In this document: one piece after another, positions 55,489-64,000 of the stretch
Position numbering within the stretch: the stretch's first letter is position 1
Layout: the number at the start of each line of letters is the position of its first letter
Assembly (NCBI GenBank): GCA_026984455.1
Contig: JALSSC010000020.1
Location: 1 to 64,000 of the forward strand
Origin: Chromatiaceae bacterium
Lineage (GTDB): Bacteria > Pseudomonadota > Gammaproteobacteria > Chromatiales > Chromatiaceae
Length of the DNA stretch: 64,000 nucleotides
Reading direction: 5' to 3'
Program-made: the position numbers and the translations under genes
Notes under the pieces: model-generated
What the model was told of the DNA's origin: nothing
Databases searched by the model: none
What the model saw: the letters and a program-made list of their open reading frames with translations, nothing else

Positions 55489-55965
55489 ATGTTGGCGCAA
55501 GAAGATCTGGAGCAGATTCGGCATCTGGTTCAGGAGCAGATCCGTGAGGAATTGGGTGGGCAGTCGGTCCAGGCGGTGGCGAACGTCCGTTATGAGCTGG
55601 AGCTGCGTGATCGGATGCTGCACGTGGAGGAGGGATTGCGGCATCAGAGAGAGCTGATGGAGCAAGGCTTTCGCCTCATGGAGAAGCGTTTCGAACAGGT
55701 GGACAAGCGTTTCGAGCAGGTGGACAAGCGTTTCGAAGAGATGCGCGAGGACATGAATGCCCGTTTCGAGCAGGTGGACAAGCGTTTCGAAGAGATGCGC
55801 GAGGACATGAATGCCCGTTTCGGGCAAATGGACAAGCGTTTCGTGGAGGTGAACGCCAGTATCAAGGATCTCGCGCACCGTATGGACCGGTTCATGTACT
55901 GGACCTTCGCGATGATGGTCACGATTGCGGGTGTGGTGGTGGCCGTCGTCCGTTTCATCCCCTGA
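55489..55965 (+). CDS. Coiled-coil protein with C-terminal membrane helix
   Basis: The 158-residue protein begins with a helical part (LEQIRHLVQEQIREELGG). A long heptad coiled coil (about 45-130) follows, built from repeated RFEQVDKRFEEMREDMNA units. A single C-terminal membrane helix (WTFAMMVTIAGVVVAVVRFI) ends it, like small tail-anchored coiled-coil proteins of unknown function (DUF1640/Bdr-like). ATG at 55489 follows GGTGGAGG. Its coding DNA contains an exact tandem duplication. The function is unknown. Confidence 0.78.
   Translation: MLAQEDLEQIRHLVQEQIREELGGQSVQAVANVRYELELRDRMLHVEEGLRHQRELMEQGFRLMEKRFEQVDKRFEQVDKRFEEMREDMNARFEQVDKRFEEMREDMNARFGQMDKRFVEVNASIKDLAHRMDRFMYWTFAMMVTIAGVVVAVVRFIP
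55708..55815 (+). repeat. Exact 54-bp tandem duplication inside the coiled-coil gene
   Basis: Bases 55708-55761 and 55762-55815 are identical over 54 bp (18 codons). Partly matching 21-bp units flank them. Perfect identity in a coding repeat points to a recent duplication by slippage or recombination. Copy number may vary between strains. Confidence 0.9.
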
Positions 55966-56062
55966 GGGTGGCTCGCTCGATTCCCTGATTGTCCTTCCTC
56001 CGCGTAACCGCCCCAGGCGGCATCGACCGGTCTCTTTCATTCCCCAGTCAAGGGATTCTTGC

Positions 56063-57139
56063 ATGCAATTCATAGACCTTCAGGCCCAATACCGGGCCTT
56101 GAAACCGCAGATCGACGCCGGCATCCAGGCGGTCCTGGAGCACGGCCGCTATATCATGGGGCCGGAAGTGGAGGAACTCGAACGGCGTCTGGCCGAATAC
56201 GTGGGGGTGAGGCACTGTATCGGCGTGTCGAGCGGTACCGACGCCCTCCTGGTGGCGATGATGGCCTTGGGCATCGGCAGGGGGGACGAGGTCATCACCA
56301 CGCCCTTCACCTTTATCGCCACGGGGGAGACGATCGCCCTGCTCGGGGCGACACCGGTATTCGTGGATATCGACCCCCGTACCTGCAACATCGACCCGCA
56401 GGCCGTGGCTGCGGCCATCACGCCCCGCACCCGTGCCATCATGCCGGTGAGCCTCTACGGCCAGTGTGCGGACATGGACGCCATCGCGGCGGCGGCCGGG
56501 GAGCTTCCGGTCATCGAAGACGCGGCGCAGAGCTTTGGTGCCACCTACAAGGGACGTCGTTCCTGCGCGCTGTCCACCATCGGCTGCACCAGTTTCTTCC
56601 CCTCCAAGCCCCTGGGGGGCTATGGCGATGGCGGTGCCTGTTTCACCGACGATGACGATCTGGCCGAACGTATGCGCCAGATCCGTGTGCATGGCCAGGA
56701 CCGGCGCTACCATCACCCCCTGCTCGGCATCAACGGTCGTCTGGACAGCCTGCAGGCGGCGGTCCTGCTGGCCAAGCTCGAGGTCTTTCCGGATGAGGTG
56801 GAGGCCAGGCGCAGGATCGGTGAACGCTATAGCGAGCGGCTCGCCGGCTGCGTGGAGACCCCCTATGTGGAACCCTGCAACACCAGCGTCTATGCGCAGT
56901 ATACGGTGCAGGTGGAGGACCGCGACAGGGTGGCCGGGGCGTTGCGGGAGCAGGGGATCCCCACCGCGGTGCACTATCCGGTGCCCCTGACCCGGCAACC
57001 GGCCCTGGAGGCCTTCGCCGCGCCGGTGCCTCGTGCCGACGCGGCGGCCGCAAGGGTCCTGAGTCTGCCCATGTCGCCCTGGTTGAGCGTATCGGATCAG
57101 GATAGGGTGGTGGCGGCGTTACAGGCCGCGGTGGGCTGA
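56063..57139 (+). CDS. DegT/DnrJ/EryC1 sugar aminotransferase
   Basis: The 358-residue PLP aminotransferase of the WecE/WbpE type begins MQFIDLQAQYRALKPQID and has GVSSGTDALLVAMMALGIG and DAAQSFGATYKG. The PLP lysine is in SFFPSKPLGGYGDGG. Such enzymes aminate keto-sugars for surface glycans or antibiotics. No other nucleotide-sugar gene is adjacent, so the pathway is unclear. ATG at 56063 has AGGGA upstream. It converges with the GT2 gene. Confidence 0.88.
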   Translation: MQFIDLQAQYRALKPQIDAGIQAVLEHGRYIMGPEVEELERRLAEYVGVRHCIGVSSGTDALLVAMMALGIGRGDEVITTPFTFIATGETIALLGATPVFVDIDPRTCNIDPQAVAAAITPRTRAIMPVSLYGQCADMDAIAAAAGELPVIEDAAQSFGATYKGRRSCALSTIGCTSFFPSKPLGGYGDGGACFTDDDDLAERMRQIRVHGQDRRYHHPLLGINGRLDSLQAAVLLAKLEVFPDEVEARRRIGERYSERLAGCVETPYVEPCNTSVYAQYTVQVEDRDRVAGALREQGIPTAVHYPVPLTRQPALEAFAAPVPRADAAAARVLSLPMSPWLSVSDQDRVVAALQAAVG

Positions 57140-57164
57140 GCGGCCCCGTCCGGGGTGGGTTTCC

Positions 57165-57842
57165 TCAACCGTAGTAGCGCCGTGCTAGCCGTCTGGGATC
57201 GGCCCCCAGGGCATAGGCCAGGCGCAGACGCCACATGAGCAGGATGGTACGGACCACCCCATCTCGTTCCCAGCGGCGGCTGGATGTCACCAGGGGGGGG
57301 CGCAGGCAGGCGGGCCGGGCGAGGGAGCGCAGACGCCGGCTCAGGGCGATGTCCTCCATCAACGGCAGGGGCGGGAAACCGCCCACCCGGCGAAAGGCCT
57401 CGGCGCGCACGAAGATGCCCTGGTCACCGGTGGCGATCCCGGTCAGGCGGGAGCGCAGGTTCATCGCCCGTTCCACCACCCGCAACAGGGGCTGGGCGCC
57501 GCTCAGGCGGACGTCGAACCGGCCCCAGGGGCGGCCCGCCTCGATGGCCCGTTCCAGGGCGCGCAGGCCGTCCGGTGGGACCCGGGTGTCGGCGTGCAGG
57601 AACCAGAGGGTATCACCGCCGGCGGCCTCGGCGCCCAGGTTCATCTGCAACGCCCTTCCGGGCGCGGACCGCAACACCCGGTCCACGCACCCCGCCGCCT
57701 GTTCAGGGGTGCCGTCCGTGCTGCCGCCGTCCACCAGGATGAGTTCGTGGCCGGCGGCACGCAACGGGGCCAAGTCGTTCAGGGCCGACGTCAGATGATC
57801 GGCCTCGTTCAGCGAGGGGATCACCACCGAGATCCGGCTCAC
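57165..57842 (-). CDS. GT2 glycosyltransferase of the TIGR04283 (arsenosugar-associated) type
   Basis: The 225-residue protein begins ISVVIPSLNEADHL and has the donor site LVDGGSTDGTPEQA and the DxD-like LWFLHADTR. The C-terminal GGFPPLPLMEDIALSRRLR pattern is typical of TIGR04283 proteins. Family members are annotated as arsenosugar biosynthesis glycosyltransferases because they sit beside ArsS, as here. The GTG start at 57842 overlaps the arsS stop (GTGA), so the two are coupled. The real substrate is unproven. Confidence 0.83.
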   Translation of the reverse strand: MSRISVVIPSLNEADHLTSALNDLAPLRAAGHELILVDGGSTDGTPEQAAGCVDRVLRSAPGRALQMNLGAEAAGGDTLWFLHADTRVPPDGLRALERAIEAGRPWGRFDVRLSGAQPLLRVVERAMNLRSRLTGIATGDQGIFVRAEAFRRVGGFPPLPLMEDIALSRRLRSLARPACLRPPLVTSSRRWERDGVVRTILLMWRLRLAYALGADPRRLARRYYG

Positions 57843-58819
57843 TGCTGAGGGGGTTCCTCCGCGAGGGCGCCACCGCAACTGGAGCCCTGACCGGCGGTGC
57901 AGCCATAGCAGTGCTCGGCCACCCGGATGGGGTTGCCGCCCAGTTCGCGCCCGATCAGGTCACGCAGGTGCGGACGTTCCACGCCCTTCAGGTTGAGGGG
58001 CAGGTCAAGCATCTGGTTGAAGTCGCAGTCGTACAGGTAGCCCCGCCAGTCCACGCTCACCAAGGTGCGGCACATGACCCGGGAACGGTTCTCGTCACGG
58101 TGGGCCTGACGCAGCAGGTCGAGGTATTCCTGAAAACGCCCGGCGGAGAGCAGGCGGCTGCCGAAACGCTGGATGGGCAGATTGGCGAGGGCACGCAGGT
58201 GATTGAAATGGACGCCATGGCGTTCGCTCAGGACACGGCGGTAGTCGTCCTCCAGCCCGGCCTGGGGAGGCGGGAGCTGGGCATCCTGGGGGTTGTATAC
58301 CAAGTCGAGCCGGAGGCCTGTGGCAGGATCGCCGTAGCCGAGGGCGTTGAGCCGGCGCAGCCCGGCGATGCTGCGCACGAAGGCACCGGCGCCCCGCTGA
58401 CGATCCACGTTCTCCTCCAGATAGCAGGGCAGGGAGGCCACCACGGTCACCCTCTCTGCGGCGAGGAATTCGGCGAGGTCCTCCTGGCCTGGCTCGGAGA
58501 GGATGCTAAGGTTGCAGCGGTCGATGACCTCGATGCCGAGGGCGCGCGCCCCACGTACCAGATCGCGGAAACCCGGATTGAGTTCAGGGGCGCCGCCCGT
58601 GACGTCCAGGGTGTGGAATTTCCCCTGGGCGAGGGTCTCCAACACCAGGGCGAGGATGTGGGAATCCATCTGTTCGTTGCGGTGGGGACCCGCGGCCACG
58701 TGGCAGTGGATGCAGCGCTGATTGCAGCGGTAGCCCAGGTTGACCTGGAGGGTCTCCAGGCCCATCCGGCGCAGGGGTTCGAACGAAGTGGGGAGGAGGT
58801 GAGGCAGCGTCGGCAACAT
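57839..58819 (-). CDS. arsS: Radical SAM protein ArsS (arsenosugar biosynthesis)
   Basis: ArsS is a radical SAM enzyme that forms 5'-deoxyadenosyl-arsenic compounds from methylated arsenic. The 326-residue protein has the cluster motif CNQRCIHC (Cys32, 36, 39), DVTGGAPELNPGF, and NLSILSEPGQEDLAEFLA. The C-terminal region has CRTLVSVDWRGYLYDCDFNQML and CYGCTAGQGSSCGG, likely for a second cluster. No arsM methyltransferase is visible nearby. It is divergent from ubiC. Confidence 0.87.
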   Translation of the reverse strand: MLPTLPHLLPTSFEPLRRMGLETLQVNLGYRCNQRCIHCHVAAGPHRNEQMDSHILALVLETLAQGKFHTLDVTGGAPELNPGFRDLVRGARALGIEVIDRCNLSILSEPGQEDLAEFLAAERVTVVASLPCYLEENVDRQRGAGAFVRSIAGLRRLNALGYGDPATGLRLDLVYNPQDAQLPPPQAGLEDDYRRVLSERHGVHFNHLRALANLPIQRFGSRLLSAGRFQEYLDLLRQAHRDENRSRVMCRTLVSVDWRGYLYDCDFNQMLDLPLNLKGVERPHLRDLIGRELGGNPIRVAEHCYGCTAGQGSSCGGALAEEPPQQ

Positions 58820-59075
58820 GGGTGTAGGATCTCAAATCCGGGCCCCTTTGTCTCCCCTGCTTTTTGCGGACTTCATCTGTGCCATAATCTTGGGCTCCGT
58901 TTTCGATCGGGTACGGTTCGCGGCGGGGTGGGGCGGCCCCGACAGTTGCTTCCGCGGGAAGCCGTCGAAAAATGGCGGGAAGAGGCCCGCGCCTTCCCTT
59001 TCCGTCGGCAGACAACCCGATGGGAGGCCTTGCCGTCAGACATTCAGTGACCTCTTGCGATGAGAAAGGCGCATA

Positions 59076-59612
59076 TTGAAACCCAAGCCTTCACGAGAAC
59101 CCCGCTGGTTGCCCTGGCCCCGCCTCCGTCTTCTTCGCCCACCGGCGGACCTGTGCCCCTGGCTGGTGGACGAGGGTTCGCTCACCCGTCGCATCCTGAC
59201 CCGCTGTCCGCGGCGTTTCCGAGTGGTCTTGCTGGACCAGGCTTGGGGCCGTCCCCTGCCGGGAGAGGCGCGGATCTTAGGGCTGCGTTTCGAGGCTCGG
59301 GTGTTGATTCGTGAGGTGGAGTTGCATTGTGACGCCACCCCTTGGGTCTACGCGCGGACCCTGATTCCCGTGGCGACCTTGAGGCGGGGTGCCCGTTTGG
59401 GCCGCTTGGGTACCCGGCCCTTGGGGGAGGTCCTGTTCTCCGACCCCGCGGTGCGGCGCGGGTCCATGGAGATGACCCGCTTCGGTCCCGCTGAAGGGCC
59501 CATGCGCATCCAAGGGCATCGGGGTGTACTCTGGGGGCGGCGTACCCTGTTCTATATTGCGGGGCATCCCCTCTTGGTGAACGAGATCTTTCTGCACGGT
59601 CTGCCGAGATGA
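59076..59612 (+). CDS. ubiC: Chorismate--pyruvate lyase
   Basis: UbiC makes 4-hydroxybenzoate for ubiquinone from chorismate. The 178-residue protein shows the family layout: [20 protein letters not shown], then [18 protein letters not shown] with the product-site arginine, and [19 protein letters not shown] at the end. The start is TTG at 59076, as no suitable ATG or GTG is in frame near the family start. A CATAAT near 58883 may be the promoter -10. It is followed by ubiA. Confidence 0.9.
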   Translation: MKPKPSREPRWLPWPRLRLLRPPADLCPWLVDEGSLTRRILTRCPRRFRVVLLDQAWGRPLPGEARILGLRFEARVLIREVELHCDATPWVYARTLIPVATLRRGARLGRLGTRPLGEVLFSDPAVRRGSMEMTRFGPAEGPMRIQGHRGVLWGRRTLFYIAGHPLLVNEIFLHGLPR

Positions 59613-59730
59613 ACCCGGTGTTCGACATGAGAATCGCAACGTGCGCGTTGCCGACCCCCCCCCGCTTTTTGGGCGGAGGAGCGGGAGCGCGTCCCTCCGA
59701 GGTGGCCATATCCTGCGATGTCCCGGCGGG

Positions 59731-60630
59731 GTGCGGGCGTTGGTGAAGGTGGCCGGGGAGATCAGCCCCCCCGATTGGCGGGAACGTCTGCGCCGTTATG
59801 CCCTGTTGGTGCGCCTTAACCGGCCCATCGGCATCTTCCTGCTGCTCTGGCCCGCGCTTTGGGCCCTGTGGATCGCCGGGGACGGCAGACCGCCCTGGCA
59901 GGTGGTGCTGGTGTTCGTGCTCGGGGTGGTCTGTATGCGCTCGGCGGGCTGTGCCATCAATGACTACGCCGATCGGCATTTCGATGGCCGGGTGGCGCGC
60001 ACCCGTGACCGGCCCCTGGCTACCGGTCTGGTATCGCCCCGCGAGGCCCTGTGGGTGTTCGTGGGCCTGAGCCTGGTGGCTTTCGCCCTGGTCCTCACCC
60101 TCGACCGCCAGACCGTCCTGCTCTCACTGGGGGCCCTGGCCCTGGCGGCGGCCTATCCCTTCATGAAGCGCTTCACCCACCTTCCTCAGGTGGTCCTGGG
60201 GGCAGCCTTCGGTTGGGCCGCCCCCATGGCCTTCAGCGCCGTCCAGGGCGTGGTGCCGCCCTTGGCCTGGTGGCTGTTCCTGGCGGCCGTGCTTTGGGCG
60301 CTGATCTATGATACAGAATATGCCATGGTGGACCGGGAGGATGATCGGGCGATCGGCATCAAGTCCACCGCCATCCTGTTCGGTCGGTATGACCGCCTCA
60401 TCATCGCCCTGCTGCAACTGCTTCTGCTGGGCTTGCTGGCCTGGATCGGATGGAATGCGGCGAGGGGGGCTGGATATTGGGCTGGCCTGGTGGTCGGGGC
60501 GGGGCTGTTCGCCTGGCAACAGTACCTGATCCGCGAGCGGCGCCCGGCGCGTTGCTTCGCCGCTTTTCTCAACAACAACTGGTTCGGGATGTCGGTATTT
60601 CTCGGCCTGGCTTTGGACTATGCGCTCTGA
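59731..60630 (+). CDS. ubiA: 4-hydroxybenzoate octaprenyltransferase
   Basis: UbiA attaches the polyprenyl chain to UbiC's product in the inner membrane. The 299-residue protein has nine predicted helices and the two Asp-rich motifs [20 protein letters not shown] and [19 protein letters not shown]. The N-terminal [20 protein letters not shown] is typical. The start is uncertain: GTG at 59731 is chosen, GTG at 59743 is possible, and an upstream extension looks non-conserved. It overlaps the C26-like gene by 11 nt. Confidence 0.93.
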   Translation: MRALVKVAGEISPPDWRERLRRYALLVRLNRPIGIFLLLWPALWALWIAGDGRPPWQVVLVFVLGVVCMRSAGCAINDYADRHFDGRVARTRDRPLATGLVSPREALWVFVGLSLVAFALVLTLDRQTVLLSLGALALAAAYPFMKRFTHLPQVVLGAAFGWAAPMAFSAVQGVVPPLAWWLFLAAVLWALIYDTEYAMVDREDDRAIGIKSTAILFGRYDRLIIALLQLLLLGLLAWIGWNAARGAGYWAGLVVGAGLFAWQQYLIRERRPARCFAAFLNNNWFGMSVFLGLALDYAL

Positions 60631-61342
60631 GGTTCCCCTGATTGGCATCACCGCCGCCAACGATCCCGAGTACCGCGGCCTCTATGTGGTGCGTTGGGAC
60701 TATGCCCGTGGGGTAGAGGCGGCTGGGGGTATTCCGGTGATTCTCGCCCCCAGCCTGAAGATTCCCGTGGGGCGTGTTCTCGATCGCCTGGATGGGTTGA
60801 TCTTTTCCGGTGGAAGGGATATCGATCCCTCACTCTACGGCGGGCGCCCCGCGGGGAGCGAGCCGGACGAGGGGGACCGCGAGCGGGACGCCTTCGAACT
60901 GGATCTCATGCGCCGTGCTTTGGAGCGGGATCTGCCGGTGTTGGGTATCTCCCGGGGGATGCACATGCTCAACGTCGCCCGTGGCGGCGATCTCATCCCC
61001 GATATCGACAGCCATCTGCACACCGCCGTGCATCACGACGACCCCAACCGGCCGCGCCACCGCCTGGCTCACCTGGTGGAAGTGGAGAAGGGTTCCCGCC
61101 TCTACCATGTGAGTGGTGCCGGGCGTTTCCAGGTGAACAGTTTCCATCACCAGGCCGTAGACCGGTTGGGCAGGGGCCTGCGTGCCTCGGCCCATGCCTC
61201 CGACGGTGTCGTGGAGGCCATCGAGATATCCGACCGGCGTCTGGTGTTGGGCCTCCAGTGGCACCCCGAGGCCTTGGTGTGGCAGGGGCGGCCCTATTCC
61301 TCCCAACTCGCCGCGGTAGTGGAGGCGGCACGCGCGGCTTGA
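60620..61342 (+). CDS. Class I glutamine amidotransferase-like (peptidase C26) protein, nucleophile Cys replaced by Ser
   Basis: The 240-residue protein has the C26 fold of gamma-glutamyl-GABA hydrolases (PuuD-like): [38 protein letters not shown] and LQWHPEAL with the catalytic His-Glu. The nucleophile elbow, usually GICRGMQ, reads GISRGMH with Ser111 (TCC at 60950). Cysteine hydrolysis is therefore unlikely; it may be inactive, act with serine, or have another role. It overlaps ubiA by 11 nt. Confidence 0.88.
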   Translation: MRSEVPLIGITAANDPEYRGLYVVRWDYARGVEAAGGIPVILAPSLKIPVGRVLDRLDGLIFSGGRDIDPSLYGGRPAGSEPDEGDRERDAFELDLMRRALERDLPVLGISRGMHMLNVARGGDLIPDIDSHLHTAVHHDDPNRPRHRLAHLVEVEKGSRLYHVSGAGRFQVNSFHHQAVDRLGRGLRASAHASDGVVEAIEISDRRLVLGLQWHPEALVWQGRPYSSQLAAVVEAARAA

Positions 61343-61613
61343 GGCCGGGTAGACGAGGTCGAGCGTTCTCAGGGCGGAACCATCCACTGGGTGAGGCCTC
61401 AAAAGGTCTGGTCCTGAAGGCGGGTCGGGCAGGGCCCCCTTCCATGGAGGCCCCGGTCGCCGAAAGGGGTGATGCGTCTTCCCTCTTCCTCCCAGGGTCC
61501 AACGGATCACGATCCTTGGCGAATGCCGCGATTGTCCTGCGTCGTATATCCGCTGGACGGAACCCGCGTTTTCTTCCAGCGACGAACGTTACATCATCAG
61601 AGGAGTGAGCTGA

Positions 61614-62255
61614 ATGAGCAGATCCCGATACAACCTTTTCGTCTTCGGCTGGGTGCTGTCCATGGCCTTGGCGGCGACGCCGGTCCTTGCCTTGGAGGAG
61701 GGGTTCGATTACCAGCTCTTGGCCCAGCCCCAACCCACGGAGACCGGAGACAAGGTGGAGGTCCTGGAACTCTTCTGGTATGGCTGCCCCCACTGCTACC
61801 ACCTGGAGCCCGTTATCGACAAGTGGTTGGCCCACAAACCGGCCGAGGCCGCCTTCAGGCGCATGCCGGCGATCCTCGGCCCCAGTTGGGAGCCCCATGC
61901 GCGGGCCTACTACGCCATGCAGGTGATGGGGGTCCTCGACCGCTTGCACCCCAAACTGTTCACCGCCCTGCACCGGGAGCGCAAGCGCCTGTTTACCAAG
62001 CAGGCCCTGGCCGACTGGGTGGCGAGCCAGGGGGTGGATCGGGATGCCTTCCTCTCGGCCTACGATTCCTTCGAGGTGGACATGAAGGTACGCAAGGCCA
62101 AATTGATGACCCGCCGTTACGGCATCGACGGCGTGCCCAGCGTCATCGTGGCCGGCAAATACCGCACCAGTCCCACGCTGACCGCCGGCAGCGAGCGGAT
62201 GTTCAAGGTGGTGGAGGCATTGGTGGCCAAGGAGGCGGGGAAGGGTGAGCCATGA
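61614..62255 (+). CDS. dsbA: Thiol:disulfide interchange protein DsbA
   Basis: DsbA oxidises cysteines of exported proteins in the periplasm. The 213-residue protein has a Sec signal (about residues 1-26), the CPHC active site at Cys58-Cys61 (WYGCPHC), a helical insertion, and the cis-proline loop GVPSVIV. ATG at 61614 follows GAGGAGTGAGC. Its stop overlaps the phosphatase ATG (ATGA), an unusual partner for dsbA. Upstream is a 270-bp gap with no gene. Confidence 0.95.
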   Translation: MSRSRYNLFVFGWVLSMALAATPVLALEEGFDYQLLAQPQPTETGDKVEVLELFWYGCPHCYHLEPVIDKWLAHKPAEAAFRRMPAILGPSWEPHARAYYAMQVMGVLDRLHPKLFTALHRERKRLFTKQALADWVASQGVDRDAFLSAYDSFEVDMKVRKAKLMTRRYGIDGVPSVIVAGKYRTSPTLTAGSERMFKVVEALVAKEAGKGEP

Positions 62256-62761
62256 GCAAGGTGCGGGTACTGTTCGTGTGTATGGGTAACATCTGCCGCT
62301 CTCCCACGGCCCAGGGGGTGTTTCAACACCTGCTGAGGCAGGAGGGGCTGGCCGCGCAGGTGGAGGTGGATTCCGCGGGGACCCACGCCTATCACGTGGG
62401 CGAGCCGCCGGATCGGCGGGCCCAGGAAACGGCGGCCCGGCGGGGGATCGACCTGAGCGCGCAGCGCGCGCGTCAGGTCGTGGCGGAGGATTTCGAGGGT
62501 TTCGACTACGTCCTGGTGATGGACCAGGACAACTACCATGCCATCAGCCGGTTGTGTCCGTCCGGACAGGAGAAGAAGCTGGGCCTGTTCATGGATTTCG
62601 CTCCCGACTGGCGTACGCGGGAGGTCCCGGATCCCTACTATGGTGGGGCCAACGGCTTCGAACGGGTGTTCGACATGGTGGAGGATGCGGCCCGCGGGCT
62701 CCTCGAGGATATCCGGCGGAGGTATCGGATCACGAAGGACGGGCGGGAGACGGCGGGATAG
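62252..62761 (+). CDS. Low-molecular-weight protein tyrosine phosphatase
   Basis: The 169-residue protein has the LMW-PTP loop VCMGNICRSPTAQG (C-x5-R-S) at the N terminus and the catalytic aspartate in VPDPYYGG near the end, as in active enzymes. VDSAGTHAYHVGEPPDRRA is a typical middle segment. Bacterial members act on polysaccharide kinases or on arginine phosphate; the target is unknown. It is coupled to dsbA by ATGA and converges with the next gene 6 nt away. Confidence 0.92.
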   Translation: MSKVRVLFVCMGNICRSPTAQGVFQHLLRQEGLAAQVEVDSAGTHAYHVGEPPDRRAQETAARRGIDLSAQRARQVVAEDFEGFDYVLVMDQDNYHAISRLCPSGQEKKLGLFMDFAPDWRTREVPDPYYGGANGFERVFDMVEDAARGLLEDIRRRYRITKDGRETAG

Positions 62762-62767
62762 AGGGCC

Positions 62768-63067
62768 TCATCCATCATTTCCATTGCCTTCCGTCCATTG
62801 CCTCAGGGCCTTGACGATGGCCTCGGCCTGGGCCTTGCTGGAGATGTTGAAGCGTGACTGCTGGCGGTATTCTCCGGCACGTTTCTGATAGCGGCGGATG
62901 CTGTATTTCTCCGGGCCGTATTCCTGCTTGTTGCGGTTCCATTCCTGGTAGCGGTAGAGGATGGTGCACCAGGCACCCTTGGACAGAATCACCCGGTCCA
63001 GCTCCTTGACGACGTCGATGCCGTCCTCGTGATAGGCGATGGTGAGGTCTTCAACGGTCTGACTCAT
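62768..63067 (-). CDS. Conserved-looking hypothetical protein, 99 aa
   Basis: I do not recognise the family. The small, soluble, highly charged protein has a beta-rich centre (RVILSKGAWCTILYRYQEWNR) and an Arg/Lys/Gln-rich middle. The helical C terminus is SSKAQAEAIVKALRQWTEG. One cysteine is present. The ATG is at 63067. It is probably a single gene lying between the phosphatase and the ankyrin lipoprotein. Confidence 0.7.
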   Translation of the reverse strand: MSQTVEDLTIAYHEDGIDVVKELDRVILSKGAWCTILYRYQEWNRNKQEYGPEKYSIRRYQKRAGEYRQQSRFNISSKAQAEAIVKALRQWTEGNGNDG

Positions 63068-63148
63068 TCTGGATATAACCCTCTGAACTGCGCCGCAGGC
63101 GCGTTGAATTCCCTCTCTCCCCTGCAGAGAGGTCCGGGGTGAAAATCT

Positions 63149-63853
63149 TCACGGTGTCCGCGTCTTCACCTCATCATTCGGAATGGCGCGGGCGCTGGAC
63201 GGGTCTCCTTTGGATCGGGCGCCATAGTCTCGGAGCAGGCGGACCAGCTCGGGGATGCCGGTGAGGCGTGCGGCGTCCAGGGGCAGGCTGCCGTCGGGTA
63301 GGGGTTGGTTCGGGTTCGCGCCCATGATCAAAAGGCGCTTGCCGAGACGCAGATTGCCCCGCACGATGGCGATGTGCAAGGGGCTGAAGCCCTCTTGGTC
63401 CGTCCCGTCCAGGCGGGCCCCCGCATGTATCAGGAAGCGCAGCACATCGCGGTCGGCGACGCCCCGGTCGGCCATGAGCAGGAGCAGGGCCTGGGGATCG
63501 AAGGCCGCGCCGCGTTTCGCCAGTACCCGCGCCACCTGCACCTTGCCGGCCAGCAGGGCCAGTTCCATGGGGGTACGGTCGTTGTGATCGCGGGCATCGA
63601 TGGAGGCGCCATGCTTCAGCAGCAGCTCCACCATGGCCACCCGTCCGTCACGGGCGGCCACATGTAATGGCGTTTCCCCATCGGGGCCTGTTTGGTTGAT
63701 GTCCGTGCCCTGGCGGAGGTGGCGTTTGACCTGGTCCAGATTACCGGTGTGGATGGCCCGAAACAGGGGCATGGTGGGGGGTTGGGAGGGGCCGCACGCG
63801 GTGAGCAGACAGGTTGTCAGTACCAGCCAGGGTGCAAGGCGCTGTGGGGTCAT
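63149..63853 (-). CDS. Ankyrin-repeat lipoprotein
   Basis: The 234-residue protein begins with a lipoprotein signal ending in LLTAC (lipobox, Cys20), so it should be anchored in the envelope. About five ankyrin repeats follow, with the GETPLHVAARDGR and GFSPLHIAIVRGN motifs and 33-residue spacing; the middle repeat (FDPQALLLLMADRG) is degenerate. Ankyrin repeats bind proteins. Bacterial periplasmic examples are sometimes linked to catalase or metal stress, but the partner here is unknown. Confidence 0.85.
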   Translation of the reverse strand: MTPQRLAPWLVLTTCLLTACGPSQPPTMPLFRAIHTGNLDQVKRHLRQGTDINQTGPDGETPLHVAARDGRVAMVELLLKHGASIDARDHNDRTPMELALLAGKVQVARVLAKRGAAFDPQALLLLMADRGVADRDVLRFLIHAGARLDGTDQEGFSPLHIAIVRGNLRLGKRLLIMGANPNQPLPDGSLPLDAARLTGIPELVRLLRDYGARSKGDPSSARAIPNDEVKTRTP

Positions 63854-64000
63854 CTGGATTCCTGCAATCGGGACGGGGCATGGTAAGTCGTCGTCTCTAC
63901 TGGGTCAAAGAAAAGGTGACCTCGGGCAATCTCCGGAAACACCCTGAAGGGTTGGCCGGATAGTGGGCGCTCTGCGGACCGTGGTGATGATCTGGTTCAA

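Overview
The window is a chromosomal segment from a GC-rich gammaproteobacterium. The gene content (full mraZ-to-lpxC division cluster, ZapD/YacG, orn, secG-tpiA-tRNA-Leu, gyrA-serC-pheA-hisC-tyrA, UbiC/UbiA) suggests the Chromatiales/Ectothiorhodospiraceae neighbourhood. That placement is inferred from gene families and order, since no rRNA is present. Nearly everything is housekeeping. Genes are tightly packed, many sharing ATGA or GTGA stop/start overlaps. The accessory content is small mobile repeats, gene remnants and a few specialised enzymes.

Layout. 1-4.3 kb: end of an unknown gene, a small DUF2892 membrane protein, a reverse group (LysR regulator, unknown gene, PerM/AI-2E permease) and a divergent GT4 glycosyltransferase. 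4.5-6.0 kb: panD, yacG and zapD on the minus strand. 6.2-8.4 kb: a sigma-54 response regulator translationally coupled to an EamA permease. 8.4-10 kb: an M23 peptidase and dciA. 10-29 kb: the complete dcw cluster on the minus strand (mraZ-rsmH-ftsL-ftsI-murE-murF-mraY-murD-ftsW-murG-murC-small ORF-murB-ddl-ftsQ-ftsA-ftsZ-lpxC), with a recognisable promoter, three MraZ boxes and a terminator after ftsZ. 29.4-35.2 kb: CDGSH protein, GGDEF protein, SprT-like protease, ferredoxin-type reductase, TtcA and a fused SpmA-SpmB protein.

35.4-43.4 kb: gyrA followed by serC-serA-pheA-hisC-tyrA (serine and aromatic amino acid synthesis). This run stops at a repeat element and a PIN-toxin remnant. 43.9-46.8 kb: a DUF882 protein and a coupled group of RoxA-like ribosomal oxygenase, PLD-like protein and secreted hypothetical. 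46.9-52.1 kb: OmpA-type lipid-anchor-free outer membrane protein, orn, tRNA-Leu(GAG), secG, tpiA, an FNR-like regulator and a TrpB2-type synthase. 52.5-57.1 kb: a TPMT-like methyltransferase, the Uup ABC-F ATPase, a repeat-rich coiled-coil membrane protein and a DegT aminotransferase. 57.1-58.8 kb: an arsenosugar-type pair (ArsS radical SAM enzyme and GT2). 59-64 kb: ubiC, ubiA, a class I amidotransferase-like protein lacking its cysteine nucleophile, dsbA, a low-molecular-weight phosphatase, a small conserved protein and an ankyrin lipoprotein.

The most unusual non-coding signal is a dispersed short repeat with 24-bp terminal inverted repeats (best copy 55191-55374). Related copies or fragments lie near 4.25, 33.0, 43.5 and 52.1-52.4 kb. 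It behaves like a MITE: it sits at operon boundaries, supplies a stop codon to one gene, and hosts a second nested palindromic element. I did not see a CRISPR array, prophage, intact transposase or clear defence system.
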